A stretch of 9,590 nucleotides of DNA from Angelakisella sp. (GCA_013316495.1 WSMP01000056.1:1-9590); one strand, 5' to 3'; shown: positions 1 to 6,012, counted from the stretch's first letter. Numbers and translations: made by a program. Notes: generated by a model from the sequence alone, not told the origin.

Positions 1-177
1 AAAAGAAAGAAGGAAGCCCCCCGCCCTGCACCGAGGGCGGCACCCTGGACGAGGGGCGGCGGGTCTTTTGGTGACAAACGGCATCAGCCGTTTGGAGCTG
101 AAAAGCCCGCCGGGCCGGTGCCAGGGGCCGCACGGGCTGCCCATCCAAAACATCCCGGTGGGATGTTTTTGAGAGCA
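1..177 (+). repeat. Structured intergenic repeat, copy 1 (left end cut by window)
   Basis: This gene-free stretch is about 90% identical to 6292-6470. Three hairpins are visible. Hairpin 1 has arms 21-27 and 34-40 (CCGCCCT/AGGGCGG). Hairpin 2 has arms CAAACGGC/GCCGTTTG around 74-93 with a 4-nt loop. Hairpin 3 is the AT-flanked stem 147-169. A longer-range GCCCG (105-109)/CGGGC (133-137) pairing is also possible. Stems are largely kept between the copies while loops differ. The element lies just past the 3' end of the glyA operon. I do not recognise it as a named repeat or RNA family. Strand is arbitrary; the copies lie in the same orientation 6.3 kb apart. Confidence 0.85.
147..169. terminator. 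Bidirectional terminator-like hairpin in repeat copy 1
   Basis: A perfect 10-bp stem (AAAACATCCC pairing with GGGATGTTTT) has a 3-nt loop (157-159). It has a run of A on its left and T on its right, so it would carry a U-tract in either direction. On the minus strand it lies about 75 bp beyond the stop of the zinc-ribbon gene and is the best candidate for ending the glyA operon transcript. The stem is AT-rich at its base, so efficiency is uncertain. Confidence 0.55.
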
Positions 178-243
178 GCGAACAGGGCGCAGGGCTCGTT
201 TCGGGGTTTCACTTTTTGGCTGCGCCAGGTGCCCTCCCCACGC
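178..243. other. Short gap between repeat copy 1 and zinc-ribbon gene
   Basis: These 66 bases separate the repeat from the stop codon of the zinc-ribbon gene. The first part retains weaker similarity to the sequence after copy 2 (the GGCGCA...GGCTCGTT words), so the true repeat may extend further than the well-aligned core. No gene is seen. Confidence 0.4.
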
Positions 244-504
244 CTACAGCTCCCGCTTGCACTCCGGACAGAGGCAGTGGGGGGGCAGCTTCCTTTGGCG
301 GGGGTTGAGGCGGGTGCGGCAGTAGGGACAGCGGTAGATGCCCTGCTCCAGGATGGGGCTGGAGATGCCCAGCACCACCGCGGCGATGTAGTGGCCGGAA
401 AGCATCAGCCACACCGCCCCTGCCAGCACCCCCAGGCAAAGGACGCGAACCCCCAGCAGATAGATTCTGGCCCAGGGGCGTTTTTCCTTCTTTGGCTGCT
501 CCAT
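244..504 (-). CDS. Small membrane-anchored zinc-ribbon protein (unknown function)
   Basis: The 86-residue product has a basic N-terminus (KKEKRPWAR), a hydrophobic stretch at about residues 14-48 that could form one or two membrane segments, then two CxxC pairs (C59-C62 and C79-C82) spaced as in a zinc ribbon, in a basic tail. This suggests a membrane protein with a cytoplasmic zinc-binding knuckle. The ATG lies 9 nt after the glyA stop. Its Shine-Dalgarno (GGAGG) directly follows and partly merges with the glyA TAA, so it is very likely translated by coupling to glyA from the glyA promoter. I do not recognise a named family. The CxxC pairs and coupling are seen; zinc binding and topology are inferred. 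Confidence 0.8.
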   Translation of the reverse strand: MEQPKKEKRPWARIYLLGVRVLCLGVLAGAVWLMLSGHYIAAVVLGISSPILEQGIYRCPYCRTRLNPRQRKLPPHCLCPECKREL

Positions 505-513
505 AGCGCCTCC

Positions 514-1767
514 TTACTGATACAGGGGGTAGCGGGCGCAGAGGGCGCTCACCGCCTCCCGGATGCTTTCCGCCTTGGCGTCAAAATCGGTGGCCGCCTG
601 GGCGATGCACTGGGCGATAACCGCCATATCCTCTTCAACCATGCCCCTGGTGGTGACGGCGGGGGTGCCCACCCGGATGCCGCTGGTAACAAAGGGCTTT
701 TCCGGGTCGTTGGGGATGGCGTTTTTGTTGACGGTGATATACACCTCGTCCAGACGGCGCTCCAGCTCCTTGCCGGTGACCCCGGCGCGGCGCAGGTCCA
801 GCAGCATCAGGTGGTTATCGGTGCCGCCGGAGACCAGCTCCAGCCCCCGGTCCAAAAGCCCCTGGGCCAGAGCGGCGGCGTTCTTTACAATCTGCTGCTG
901 GTAGGCCCTGAACTCCGGCTGGAGGGCCTCCCCAAAGCAGACCGCCTTGGCGGCGATGATATGCTCCAGGGGGCCGCCCTGGGTGCCGGGGAAGATGGCC
1001 TTGTCGATGGCCTTGGCGTACTCCTCCCGGCAAAGAATCATGCCGCCCCGCGGACCCCGAAGGGTCTTGTGGGTGGTGGTGGTGACCACGTCGGCGTAGG
1101 GGACAGGGCTTATATGGCAGCCCGCCGCCACCAGCCCGGCAATGTGAGCCATGTCCACCATGAAGATGGCCCCCACCTCTTTGGCAATCTCCCCGATGGT
1201 CTTAAAATCGATCTCCCGCGGGTAGGCGGAGGCCCCGGCCACAATCATCTTGGGCTTTATCTCCCTGGCCTGGGCCCGCATGGCGTCGTAATCAATGCGC
1301 CCCGTCTCCGCCGAAACCCCGTAGGGGACGAAGTGGTACAGCTTGCCGGACATATTCACCGGGCTGCCGTGGGTCAGGTGTCCCCCCTCCGCCAGGCTCA
1401 TCCCCATGATGGTGTCCCCGGTCTCCAGCAGGCCGAAGTACACCGCCAGGTTGGCCTGGGCCCCAGAGTGGGGCTGGACGTTGGCGTGCTGGGCTCCAAA
1501 GAGCTTTTTGGCCCGCTCCCTGGCCAGCTCCTCCACCTCGTCCACCCGCTGGCAGCCGCCGTAATACCGCTTGCCGGGGTAGCCCTCGGCGTATTTATTG
1601 GTGAGCACCGTCCCCATGGCGGCCAGCACCGCCGGGGTGACGATGTTCTCCGAGGCGATAAGCTCCAGGTTCCGGCGCTGGCGCTGAAGCTCCCGCTCCA
1701 TAGCGGCCCCCACCTCCGGGTCCCGCTGGCCGACAAAGCCGATGGTATCCATCATATCTGCAAACAT
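514..1767 (-). CDS. glyA: Serine hydroxymethyltransferase
   Basis: This is the cytoplasmic PLP enzyme that interconverts serine plus tetrahydrofolate with glycine plus 5,10-methylene-tetrahydrofolate, the main one-carbon source for purine, thymidylate and methionine synthesis. From the chosen start it is 417 residues, matching the usual bacterial GlyA length. Visible motifs are ELIASEN near residues 35-41, the VQPHSGAQAN block, the PLP-contacting Asp in DMAH (about residue 205), and TTTTHKTLRGPRGG carrying the Schiff-base lysine at about residue 234. The frame stays open 26 codons further upstream, but that part overlaps the promoter. The ATG at 1765-1767 has AGGAAGG about 7 nt before it. Transcription starts from the promoter at 1817-1845, and the zinc-ribbon gene follows in the same operon. 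No key residue appears to be missing. Confidence 0.97.
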   Translation of the reverse strand: MFADMMDTIGFVGQRDPEVGAAMERELQRQRRNLELIASENIVTPAVLAAMGTVLTNKYAEGYPGKRYYGGCQRVDEVEELARERAKKLFGAQHANVQPHSGAQANLAVYFGLLETGDTIMGMSLAEGGHLTHGSPVNMSGKLYHFVPYGVSAETGRIDYDAMRAQAREIKPKMIVAGASAYPREIDFKTIGEIAKEVGAIFMVDMAHIAGLVAAGCHISPVPYADVVTTTTHKTLRGPRGGMILCREEYAKAIDKAIFPGTQGGPLEHIIAAKAVCFGEALQPEFRAYQQQIVKNAAALAQGLLDRGLELVSGGTDNHLMLLDLRRAGVTGKELERRLDEVYITVNKNAIPNDPEKPFVTSGIRVGTPAVTTRGMVEEDMAVIAQCIAQAATDFDAKAESIREAVSALCARYPLYQ

Positions 1768-1816
1768 ACTCGTTCCTTCCTTTCTTCCTCTGCCCAAACG
1801 GGCCCTGAATGAACCT

Positions 1817-1845
1817 ATTATACTATGGCAGGGTGGCTTTTTCAA
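1817..1845 (-). promoter_or_regulatory. Sigma-A promoter of glyA
   Basis: On the minus strand TTGAAA (1840-1845) is separated by 17 bp from a perfect TATAAT (1817-1822). The predicted start of transcription near 1810 gives a leader of about 40 nt that ends in the glyA ribosome binding site. The leader is purine-rich and has only a small GCCC/GGGC hairpin, with no room for a large riboswitch. Confidence 0.8.
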
Positions 1846-1870
1846 GGGTGGGACGTCCGGCGGCAGGGGA

Positions 1871-1907
1871 AAGAAAAAAGCCGGAGGAGCAGCGGCTCCC
1901 CCGGCTT
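1871..1907 (-). terminator. Intrinsic terminator of the chemotaxis receptor gene
   Basis: A 13-bp stem has arms 1878-1890 and 1895-1907 with one A/C mismatch and a 4-nt loop. On the minus strand it is followed by a T-rich tail (TTTTTTCTTTC). It starts 30 bp past the stop codon at 1938 and isolates the receptor gene from the glyA promoter just downstream. Confidence 0.88.
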
Positions 1908-1937
1908 CTGTATAATTTGCAGTTGGTTTGGATGGGA

Positions 1938-3620
1938 TTACCAGCGGCCGTTCTGCCGGAGGCGGAAGGTGCTGACCAAATCCCGCAGCAGGTTGGCCTG
2001 GGAGGACAGCTCCTCGCTGGCGGCGGCGCTCTGCTCGCTGGTGGCGGAGTTTGTCTGCACCACCGAGGAGATTTGGTCGATGCCGTCAGTAACCTGCCCC
2101 AGGGCGGTGGTCTGCTCCGCAACCGCGTCCACCACAATGGACATCTGGGAGGTGACCCCTCCCGCCAGTTCGTTGGTGCGCTCCAGGGACTGGGTCACCC
2201 GCTCCACCACGCGGCTGCCCTCCTCCACGGAGGCGATGGAGCCCTCGATAAGCTCCTTGGTGGCCTTGGCGGCCTCGTCGGACTTGGTAGCCAGGTTCCG
2301 GACCTCATCGGCCACTACGGCAAAGCCCTTGCCGGCGGCCCCCGCCCTGGCGGCCTCCACAGCGGCGTTGAGGGCCAGGATGTTGGTCTGGAAGGCGATG
2401 TTTTCGATGGTGGCGATGATTTTGCCAATCTGCTGGGAGGAGGCGGAAATCTGCTCCATAGCGGTGTTCAGCTGCCCCACGTACTCCACGCTGGTGCCCA
2501 GCTGCGCCCCCGCCTGGTTTACAAAGCTGCCAGCCTCCTCGGTGGCCTTGGCGGTCCTCTTGGCGTTGTCGGAAATCTCGCTGATGGTGGCGGAGAGCTC
2601 CTGGACCGAGCTGGCCTGCTGGGTGGCGCCCTGGGCCAGGGCCTGGGCGCTGGTGGACACCTGCTCGGAGCCAGAGGAGACCTGCTCGGCGCTCTCCCGA
2701 ATCTGGCGCATGGTGTCGTTGAGCTTGTTTTCAATGCTTTCCATTGAGCGCTTGATGGAGGCGAAGTCCCCTATGTAGTCCTGCTGCACCTCGCTGGACA
2801 GGTCGCCGCCGGCGATGGCCTCCAGCACACCGGAAATCTCCCCAATGTAGCTGCCCAAACGCCGCATCGTGTCTTCAAAGATCTGGCTCAGCTCGCCGAT
2901 TTCATCATTGGAATGGACGCTGACGTGAACCTCTTCCCCAGTGGAAAGGCCCAGGTCCCCCTGCTCCAGCCGCTCTGCTATCTGGGTAATTTCCCGCAGG
3001 GGGGCGGAGACCCGCTTTTTCAGGTAGGCGGAAAGGATCATGATGCAGACCAGGATGGCGGCAAAGCCGATGGCCGCGGAAACGATTACCGCAAGAAGGG
3101 TTTGGCGGTTGGCCTCGGCGCTGGAGATACCAGCGAAGATAACGCCGTCAATCTGTCCATTGGCATTTTTTGTGGGGACGTAGGAACAAAGGTATTCTTC
3201 GTTTTGGATGGTAGTTTTGCCCACATAGTTCTGGCCCTGGCGCAGGACCAGGGTGTTCAAATCGGAGGGCAGCTTGGAACCCACCATCCGCTGGCCGTTT
3301 TGAATCAGGGTGGTGTAAGCGCGGACGTCCCCCTCGTAAATTGTGAATTCGCAGCGCATCCGGTTTTTCAGCTCATCCAGCAGCTGGGTCGCGTCCTCTC
3401 CCTCCTCCAGGCGCTCCAGCTCATAGGCCAGCATATTGGTGCCGTTGACGCAGCGGTCCCGCAGCATTCCGGTAACCAGCGTACGGAAGATAACGATGCA
3501 GAGAGCCACTGACAGAAGGATGGATACGATTAGCATGATGGCAACCACGTTGCCTACCTTCTGACCGATACGTTTTCTTTTTCCATTCACTCCGCTTCCG
3601 GATAGCCGGATCTTCTCCAT
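1938..3620 (-). CDS. Methyl-accepting chemotaxis protein with single Cache sensor
   Basis: This 560-residue membrane chemoreceptor signals through CheW/CheA to the flagellar motor. Domains in order: basic N-terminus and membrane helix at about 21-46; extracellular sensor at about 47-170 with Cache_3-like words (CEFTIYEGD, then TT, Y and YVP positions, then the DGVIFAG strand); second helix at about 176-200; HAMP at about 201-255; a second HAMP-like coiled segment around 260-315 (AIAGGDLSSEV); and a methyl-accepting coiled coil with the conserved hairpin tip at about 406-433 (ENIAFQTNILALNAAVEAAR). No C-terminal CheR-tethering pentapeptide is present. I chose the ATG at 3618-3620, just before the MEKIRLSG segment, with GGAG about 10 nt upstream; the 41 extra codons of open frame upstream have no good ribosome binding site. 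The ligand cannot be told from sequence. The gene has its own promoter and terminator. Confidence 0.93.
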   Translation of the reverse strand: MEKIRLSGSGVNGKRKRIGQKVGNVVAIMLIVSILLSVALCIVIFRTLVTGMLRDRCVNGTNMLAYELERLEEGEDATQLLDELKNRMRCEFTIYEGDVRAYTTLIQNGQRMVGSKLPSDLNTLVLRQGQNYVGKTTIQNEEYLCSYVPTKNANGQIDGVIFAGISSAEANRQTLLAVIVSAAIGFAAILVCIMILSAYLKKRVSAPLREITQIAERLEQGDLGLSTGEEVHVSVHSNDEIGELSQIFEDTMRRLGSYIGEISGVLEAIAGGDLSSEVQQDYIGDFASIKRSMESIENKLNDTMRQIRESAEQVSSGSEQVSTSAQALAQGATQQASSVQELSATISEISDNAKRTAKATEEAGSFVNQAGAQLGTSVEYVGQLNTAMEQISASSQQIGKIIATIENIAFQTNILALNAAVEAARAGAAGKGFAVVADEVRNLATKSDEAAKATKELIEGSIASVEEGSRVVERVTQSLERTNELAGGVTSQMSIVVDAVAEQTTALGQVTDGIDQISSVVQTNSATSEQSAAASEELSSQANLLRDLVSTFRLRQNGRW

Positions 3621-3832
3621 AATCCTTTCACTCCATCTCCCAAAATCATTGTAGAAAATCTTCCAGGGCAAAGGCATTTTAAACAGCGCGCGCAGCTGCT
3701 GGCATAAACCGTGCCAGCCCTTACATAAAGAGGATCGCTTCACCCCCGCCCCGAAAGATTCTCGGAGCAGGGAGGATGCGGTCTTTCAAAAGGTGCATAC
3801 AGCTGTTTATGTATGACACTACCCAGTCTATT
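3621..3832 (-). promoter_or_regulatory. Long structured 5' leader of the chemotaxis receptor mRNA
   Basis: If the promoter at 3833-3861 is used, the transcript has an untranslated leader of about 200 nt. It can fold into several hairpins: CATACA (3796-3801)/TGTATG (3810-3815), CCGA (3751-3754)/TCGG (3762-3765), and a perfect GCTGGCA (3698-3704)/TGCCAGC (3712-3718). No c-di-GMP-I or c-di-GMP-II riboswitch consensus is recognisable, although such riboswitches often precede chemoreceptor genes in Clostridia. No gene is supported in this gap. Confidence 0.4.
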
Positions 3833-3840
3833 ATTATAAT
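3813..3840 (+). promoter_or_regulatory. Possible antisense promoter facing into the LRR gene
   Basis: On the plus strand ATGACA (3813-3818, five of six consensus positions) lies 16 bp before a perfect TATAAT (3835-3840). A transcript from it would run antisense to the LRR gene (3943-4935). The ATTATAAT stretch is near-palindromic, so one of the two facing promoters could simply be a by-product of the other. Confidence 0.35.
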
Positions 3841-3861
3841 GGGAACGAGGGATTCTTGCAA
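3833..3861 (-). promoter_or_regulatory. Sigma-A promoter of the chemotaxis receptor gene
   Basis: On the minus strand TTGCAA (3856-3861) is followed after 17 bp by a perfect TATAAT (3833-3838). The -35 lies in an 8-bp palindrome CTTGCAAG (3855-3862). The -10 overlaps a plus-strand TATAAT (3835-3840), so opposing promoters may share this spot. Confidence 0.65.
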
Positions 3862-3915
3862 GCCTCTTTTCCTGTTTTTCCATCCTTTTCCGCAATCCCC
3901 AAACCGGCGGTACAT

Positions 3916-3941
3916 GGGGCGCTGAAAAAGCCCCGCGCCCC
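3916..3941 (-). other. GC hairpin after the LRR gene
   Basis: GGGGCGC (3916-3922) can pair with GCGCCCC (3935-3941) two bases past the stop codon of the LRR gene. There is no T-tract after it on the minus strand, so it is not a canonical intrinsic terminator. It may cap the mRNA 3' end, or read-through into the chemoreceptor leader may occur. Confidence 0.3.
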
Positions 3942-3942
3942 G

Positions 3943-4935
3943 TTATTCCTCTCCGCCCTCGTGGAGCCACAGGCTGCCAGGGGCCAGCTCCCCGGTGAGG
4001 AGGAAGTGGCGGACGATGCGGGCGGCCTCCTCCATGTCCTCCAGGGCCCACATCTTCGGCACCGGGGACTGGCCGCCAACCTCGATGGGACAGAGGTCCT
4101 CCACCGTGTCGTAATCGGGGTTGTAGCAGCTGTAGCTGCCGGTGAAACTGTCGGTCGAATCGTACCAAAGGGCGGCCCACCCAGGGGCGAACTCCCCGCA
4201 GAGAAAATGCCCCTCCCCCCAAGGCTCCAGGGAAAGGATGAAATCCTGCACCTTCTCCTTTTGCACCGCCTGGGCCAGCTCCTGGGCCAGTATTTCCCGC
4301 TCCTCCGGGGAGAGATTTTTCCAGTTGTCCTCCTGGTACTCCTGGTGGGGAAAATCCCGCCAGTGGGGAGGCTGCTTGCCGTGGAAGGAGGCCGAAACGC
4401 ACCGCACCTCATGGCTGCCCTGGTAGTCCGGGTGGATGTCCTCCCCCTTCACCACCGCCATGTCCTCGTAGTCCTCGTCCCGGTAAAAGGGTTCCTCCTC
4501 CTGCACAGCGGGGGAACAGCTTTTGGCCTTCAGGGTATCCAGGACTTCCCGGTGCTGGAGCTTTCGTTTGGGGGGAAGGGCGACCTTCTCCAGCAGGGGC
4601 AACTCCAGAAGCAGGCGGCAGTCGGTAAAATCGGTGTCCGGGAGGATAAGGCTCCGGAGCTTTTTGCACTGGGCCAGAAAGGACCAGTCCCCCAGCTCCA
4701 CCCTGGCGATGCGCAGATACTCCAGGTTGGGCAGCTCCCCCAGGAGGGTGAAATTCCCCCGCTCCTCTATAAGCCACCGGGGGGTGCGGTACCCTTCGGT
4801 GCTTTGGGAGCGGTTTGCCTTGTCGCTGTCCAGCTTTTTGATTTTCATGAGGTCACTGGGGATCTGGGGGCACCCCTGCATATTCTTTTTAATCCAGCCT
4901 AAAAGCCGGGGGTCCACCCGGTATTCCTGCTTCAT
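3943..4935 (-). CDS. LRR protein with Imm1-like C-terminal domain
   Basis: The 330-residue soluble product has no signal peptide or membrane helix. Residues about 60-121 carry two to three leucine-rich repeats (LGELPNLEYLRIARVEL, CKKLRSLILPDTDF, LLLELPLLEKVALP). An acidic linker follows at 135-170. The C-terminal part (about 200-330) has a helical segment (SPEEREILAQELAQAV), a stretch rich in Trp, Tyr and Phe, and ends with a pattern like Imm1-family immunity proteins: an acidic run leading to a helix with FLLTGELAPGSLW. Imm1 similarity is my pattern judgement only. No toxin gene is next to it. The ATG at 4933-4935 has AGGAGG 9 nt upstream; the open frame extends 11 codons further but runs through that site. 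Own promoter at 4989-5017. A role in contact-dependent toxin immunity or protein binding is conceivable; function is unknown. Confidence 0.85.
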   Translation of the reverse strand: MKQEYRVDPRLLGWIKKNMQGCPQIPSDLMKIKKLDSDKANRSQSTEGYRTPRWLIEERGNFTLLGELPNLEYLRIARVELGDWSFLAQCKKLRSLILPDTDFTDCRLLLELPLLEKVALPPKRKLQHREVLDTLKAKSCSPAVQEEEPFYRDEDYEDMAVVKGEDIHPDYQGSHEVRCVSASFHGKQPPHWRDFPHQEYQEDNWKNLSPEEREILAQELAQAVQKEKVQDFILSLEPWGEGHFLCGEFAPGWAALWYDSTDSFTGSYSCYNPDYDTVEDLCPIEVGGQSPVPKMWALEDMEEAARIVRHFLLTGELAPGSLWLHEGGEE

Positions 4936-4966
4936 GAAGACATACCTCCTAAAATCTGTTTTGGAC

Positions 4967-4988
4967 AAAGGGCGTTTTCGCCTTTTTT
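4967..4988 (+). terminator. Plus-strand terminator-like hairpin upstream of the LRR gene
   Basis: On the plus strand AAAGGGCG (4967-4974) pairs with CGCCTTTT (4979-4986, one G/U pair) around a TTTT loop and ends in a six-T run. No annotated plus-strand gene ends here. On the minus strand the same bases would form a GGCG/CGCC hairpin at the very 5' end of the LRR mRNA and could also weakly end transcription from the metal exporter gene. Confidence 0.45.
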
Positions 4989-5017
4989 AGTATAGTCCTT
5001 TGGGGCGAAATAGGCAA
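4989..5017 (-). promoter_or_regulatory. Sigma-A promoter of the LRR gene
   Basis: On the minus strand TTGCCT (5012-5017) lies 17 bp before TATACT (4989-4994, five of six consensus). Transcription would start near 4982, giving a leader of about 47 nt that includes the AGGAGG site. It sits in the 93-bp gap after the metal exporter gene, so the LRR gene can be expressed alone. Confidence 0.6.
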
Positions 5018-5028
5018 GGGGACAGGGG

Positions 5029-5871
5029 CTACCCCAGCAGATGCAGCAAAAGCCCGGCGGCGGCGCCAATGCCCCAGATCAGGCCCAGTACCGTCAGGTT
5101 CTCCCGGAGGCGGGGATTTTGGCGGAAAAGGACCAGCAGCCCCACCCCGGAGGCCGCCAGCAGCCCCGCCGCCAGGGAGCCGAAGCTCACCGCCCCGGTA
5201 AGGTACAGCCGGGTGAGCAGCACCGAGGCGGCGCAGTTGGGGATAAGCCCCAGCAGAGCGGCGGCCAGGGGCTGGAGGAGGCTCTCCGAAAGGAGGAGGG
5301 CCGCCAGCCGCTCCTCCCCCAGGAAAGCGACACCCCCGCCCAGGGCCAGGTTCACCACCAGAATAAAGAGGAAGATGCCGCCGGTGTGCCGCAGGGCGGC
5401 AGAAAGGATGTCCCCCTCCTGGCAATGGCAGTGGCGGCAAAGCTCATGGATGCCCTCCTGGGGGGAGGAGGATTTCCGCGGCGCCCGGTCGATGAGAAGC
5501 CCCGCCAGCGCCCCCACCAGCACCTTGAGGGCAAGGAGGGGCGCCAGGGCCCCGGCCTTTTCCGGAGCCCCCAGCAGGAGGGGCACCGCCTCGTCGGAGG
5601 TGGAGAGGAACACCGCCACCAGCGTCCCCATGGTGATGACTCGCCCGGCGTAGAGGTTGGCGGCAGCCACCGAAAAGCCGCACTGGGGCAGACAGCCCAG
5701 CAGCGCCCCGGTCACCGGACCCAGCCGCCGGGCCTTCGTCAGCAGCCGCTCCATCCCCTCCCCGGAGCGGTGCTCCAGCCACTCCATCAGCAGGTAGGCG
5801 CCGAAGAGAAAGGGGAGCATTTTGAGAGAATCCAAAAGGGCGTCGGTGAAAATATCCAAAAGCAGTTCCAA
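5029..5871 (-). CDS. Putative heavy-metal/manganese exporter, ArsP_2 family
   Basis: This 280-residue polytopic membrane protein belongs to the ArsP_2 type (also named putative manganese transporter or arsenic efflux protein). Two halves resemble each other: GCLPQCGFS (59-67) followed by a stretch ending in STSDEA (90-95), and LLGLIPNCAAS near 206-216 followed by a similar hydrophobic stretch. Conserved Pro and Cys (P62, C64; P211, C213) within membrane segments fit a metal path. Between the halves a loop holds HELCRHCHC (142-150), a dense His/Cys cluster likely to bind metal. It starts with TTG (5869-5871), preceded by AGGAGG with 7-nt spacing; no better start exists. A Fur-like operator covers its promoter. 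Which metal is moved, and the direction, are inferred from family naming only. Confidence 0.88.
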   Translation of the reverse strand: MELLLDIFTDALLDSLKMLPFLFGAYLLMEWLEHRSGEGMERLLTKARRLGPVTGALLGCLPQCGFSVAAANLYAGRVITMGTLVAVFLSTSDEAVPLLLGAPEKAGALAPLLALKVLVGALAGLLIDRAPRKSSSPQEGIHELCRHCHCQEGDILSAALRHTGGIFLFILVVNLALGGGVAFLGEERLAALLLSESLLQPLAAALLGLIPNCAASVLLTRLYLTGAVSFGSLAAGLLAASGVGLLVLFRQNPRLRENLTVLGLIWGIGAAAGLLLHLLG

Positions 5872-5907
5872 AGGGGGACCTCCTAAATGTAATACAAAGG
5901 CTGTAAT

Positions 5908-5922
5908 TGCGAATGATTTGCA
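5908..5922. promoter_or_regulatory. Fur-family operator (7-1-7 box) at the metal exporter promoter
   Basis: TGCGAATGATTTGCA is a 7-1-7 inverted repeat with a single mismatched pair and matches 10 of the 14 defined positions of the TGATAAT-N-ATTATCA Fur consensus. It lies directly downstream of the -10 (5929-5934), around the expected transcription start, where a bound repressor would block initiation. Fur, Zur, PerR and Mur boxes are alike, so the responding metal cannot be assigned. Confidence 0.6.
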
Positions 5923-5928
5923 TTTGTA

Positions 5929-5956
5929 ATTATAGCCGAAAAGGAGAAGAAGTCAA
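5929..5956 (-). promoter_or_regulatory. Sigma-A promoter of the metal exporter gene
   Basis: On the minus strand TTGACT (5951-5956) lies 16 bp before a perfect TATAAT (5929-5934). The start of transcription falls near 5922, inside the Fur-like box, and leaves a leader of about 50 nt before the TTG start codon. Confidence 0.78.
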
Positions 5957-5978
5957 GGAAAACCGGCGGGGCGCCGCC

Positions 5979-6012
5979 GCCGGGGTGCCCCCGGTGTCTC
6001 GCCCTGCACGGC
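5979..6012 (+). repeat. 34-bp direct repeat, first copy
   Basis: It matches 6079-6112 at 33 of 34 positions and lies exactly 100 bp before it. It is GC-rich with an internal inverted pattern (CCGGGG/CCCCCGG). The sequences after the two copies do not align well, so this is a pair of short motifs rather than a clean 100-bp tandem repeat. Confidence 0.85.

Noticed and set aside
1..177. Insertion sequence or MITE
   Set aside because: No transposase, no terminal inverted repeats spanning the element, and no target-site duplication could be seen around copy 2; copy 1 is cut by the window edge, so mobility cannot be judged.
118..1812. 564-codon open frame on the plus strand opposite glyA
   Set aside because: It is the GC-driven shadow of glyA: composition is rich in Gly, His, Leu, Pro and Arg, there is no ribosome binding site, and glyA is unmistakable on the other strand.
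3640..3685. Possible sigma-D (motility) promoter before the chemoreceptor gene: TAAA then a GATT-like box on the minus strand
   Set aside because: Only about five of eight -10 positions match at a 14-bp spacing, while a much better sigma-A promoter lies at 3833-3861.
3721..3915. 64-codon minus-strand frame between the LRR and chemoreceptor genes
   Set aside because: No ribosome binding site; it runs across the predicted chemoreceptor promoter, and its residues show no protein-like pattern.
3856..4902. 348-codon plus-strand open frame opposite the LRR gene, with a promoter before it and a terminator after it
   Set aside because: It starts with TTG and has only a weak ribosome binding site. 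Its sequence is a low-complexity His/Leu/Gly/Pro shadow, while the minus-strand frame has leucine-rich repeats, an ideal AGGAGG and its own promoter. An antisense RNA is kept as a finding instead.
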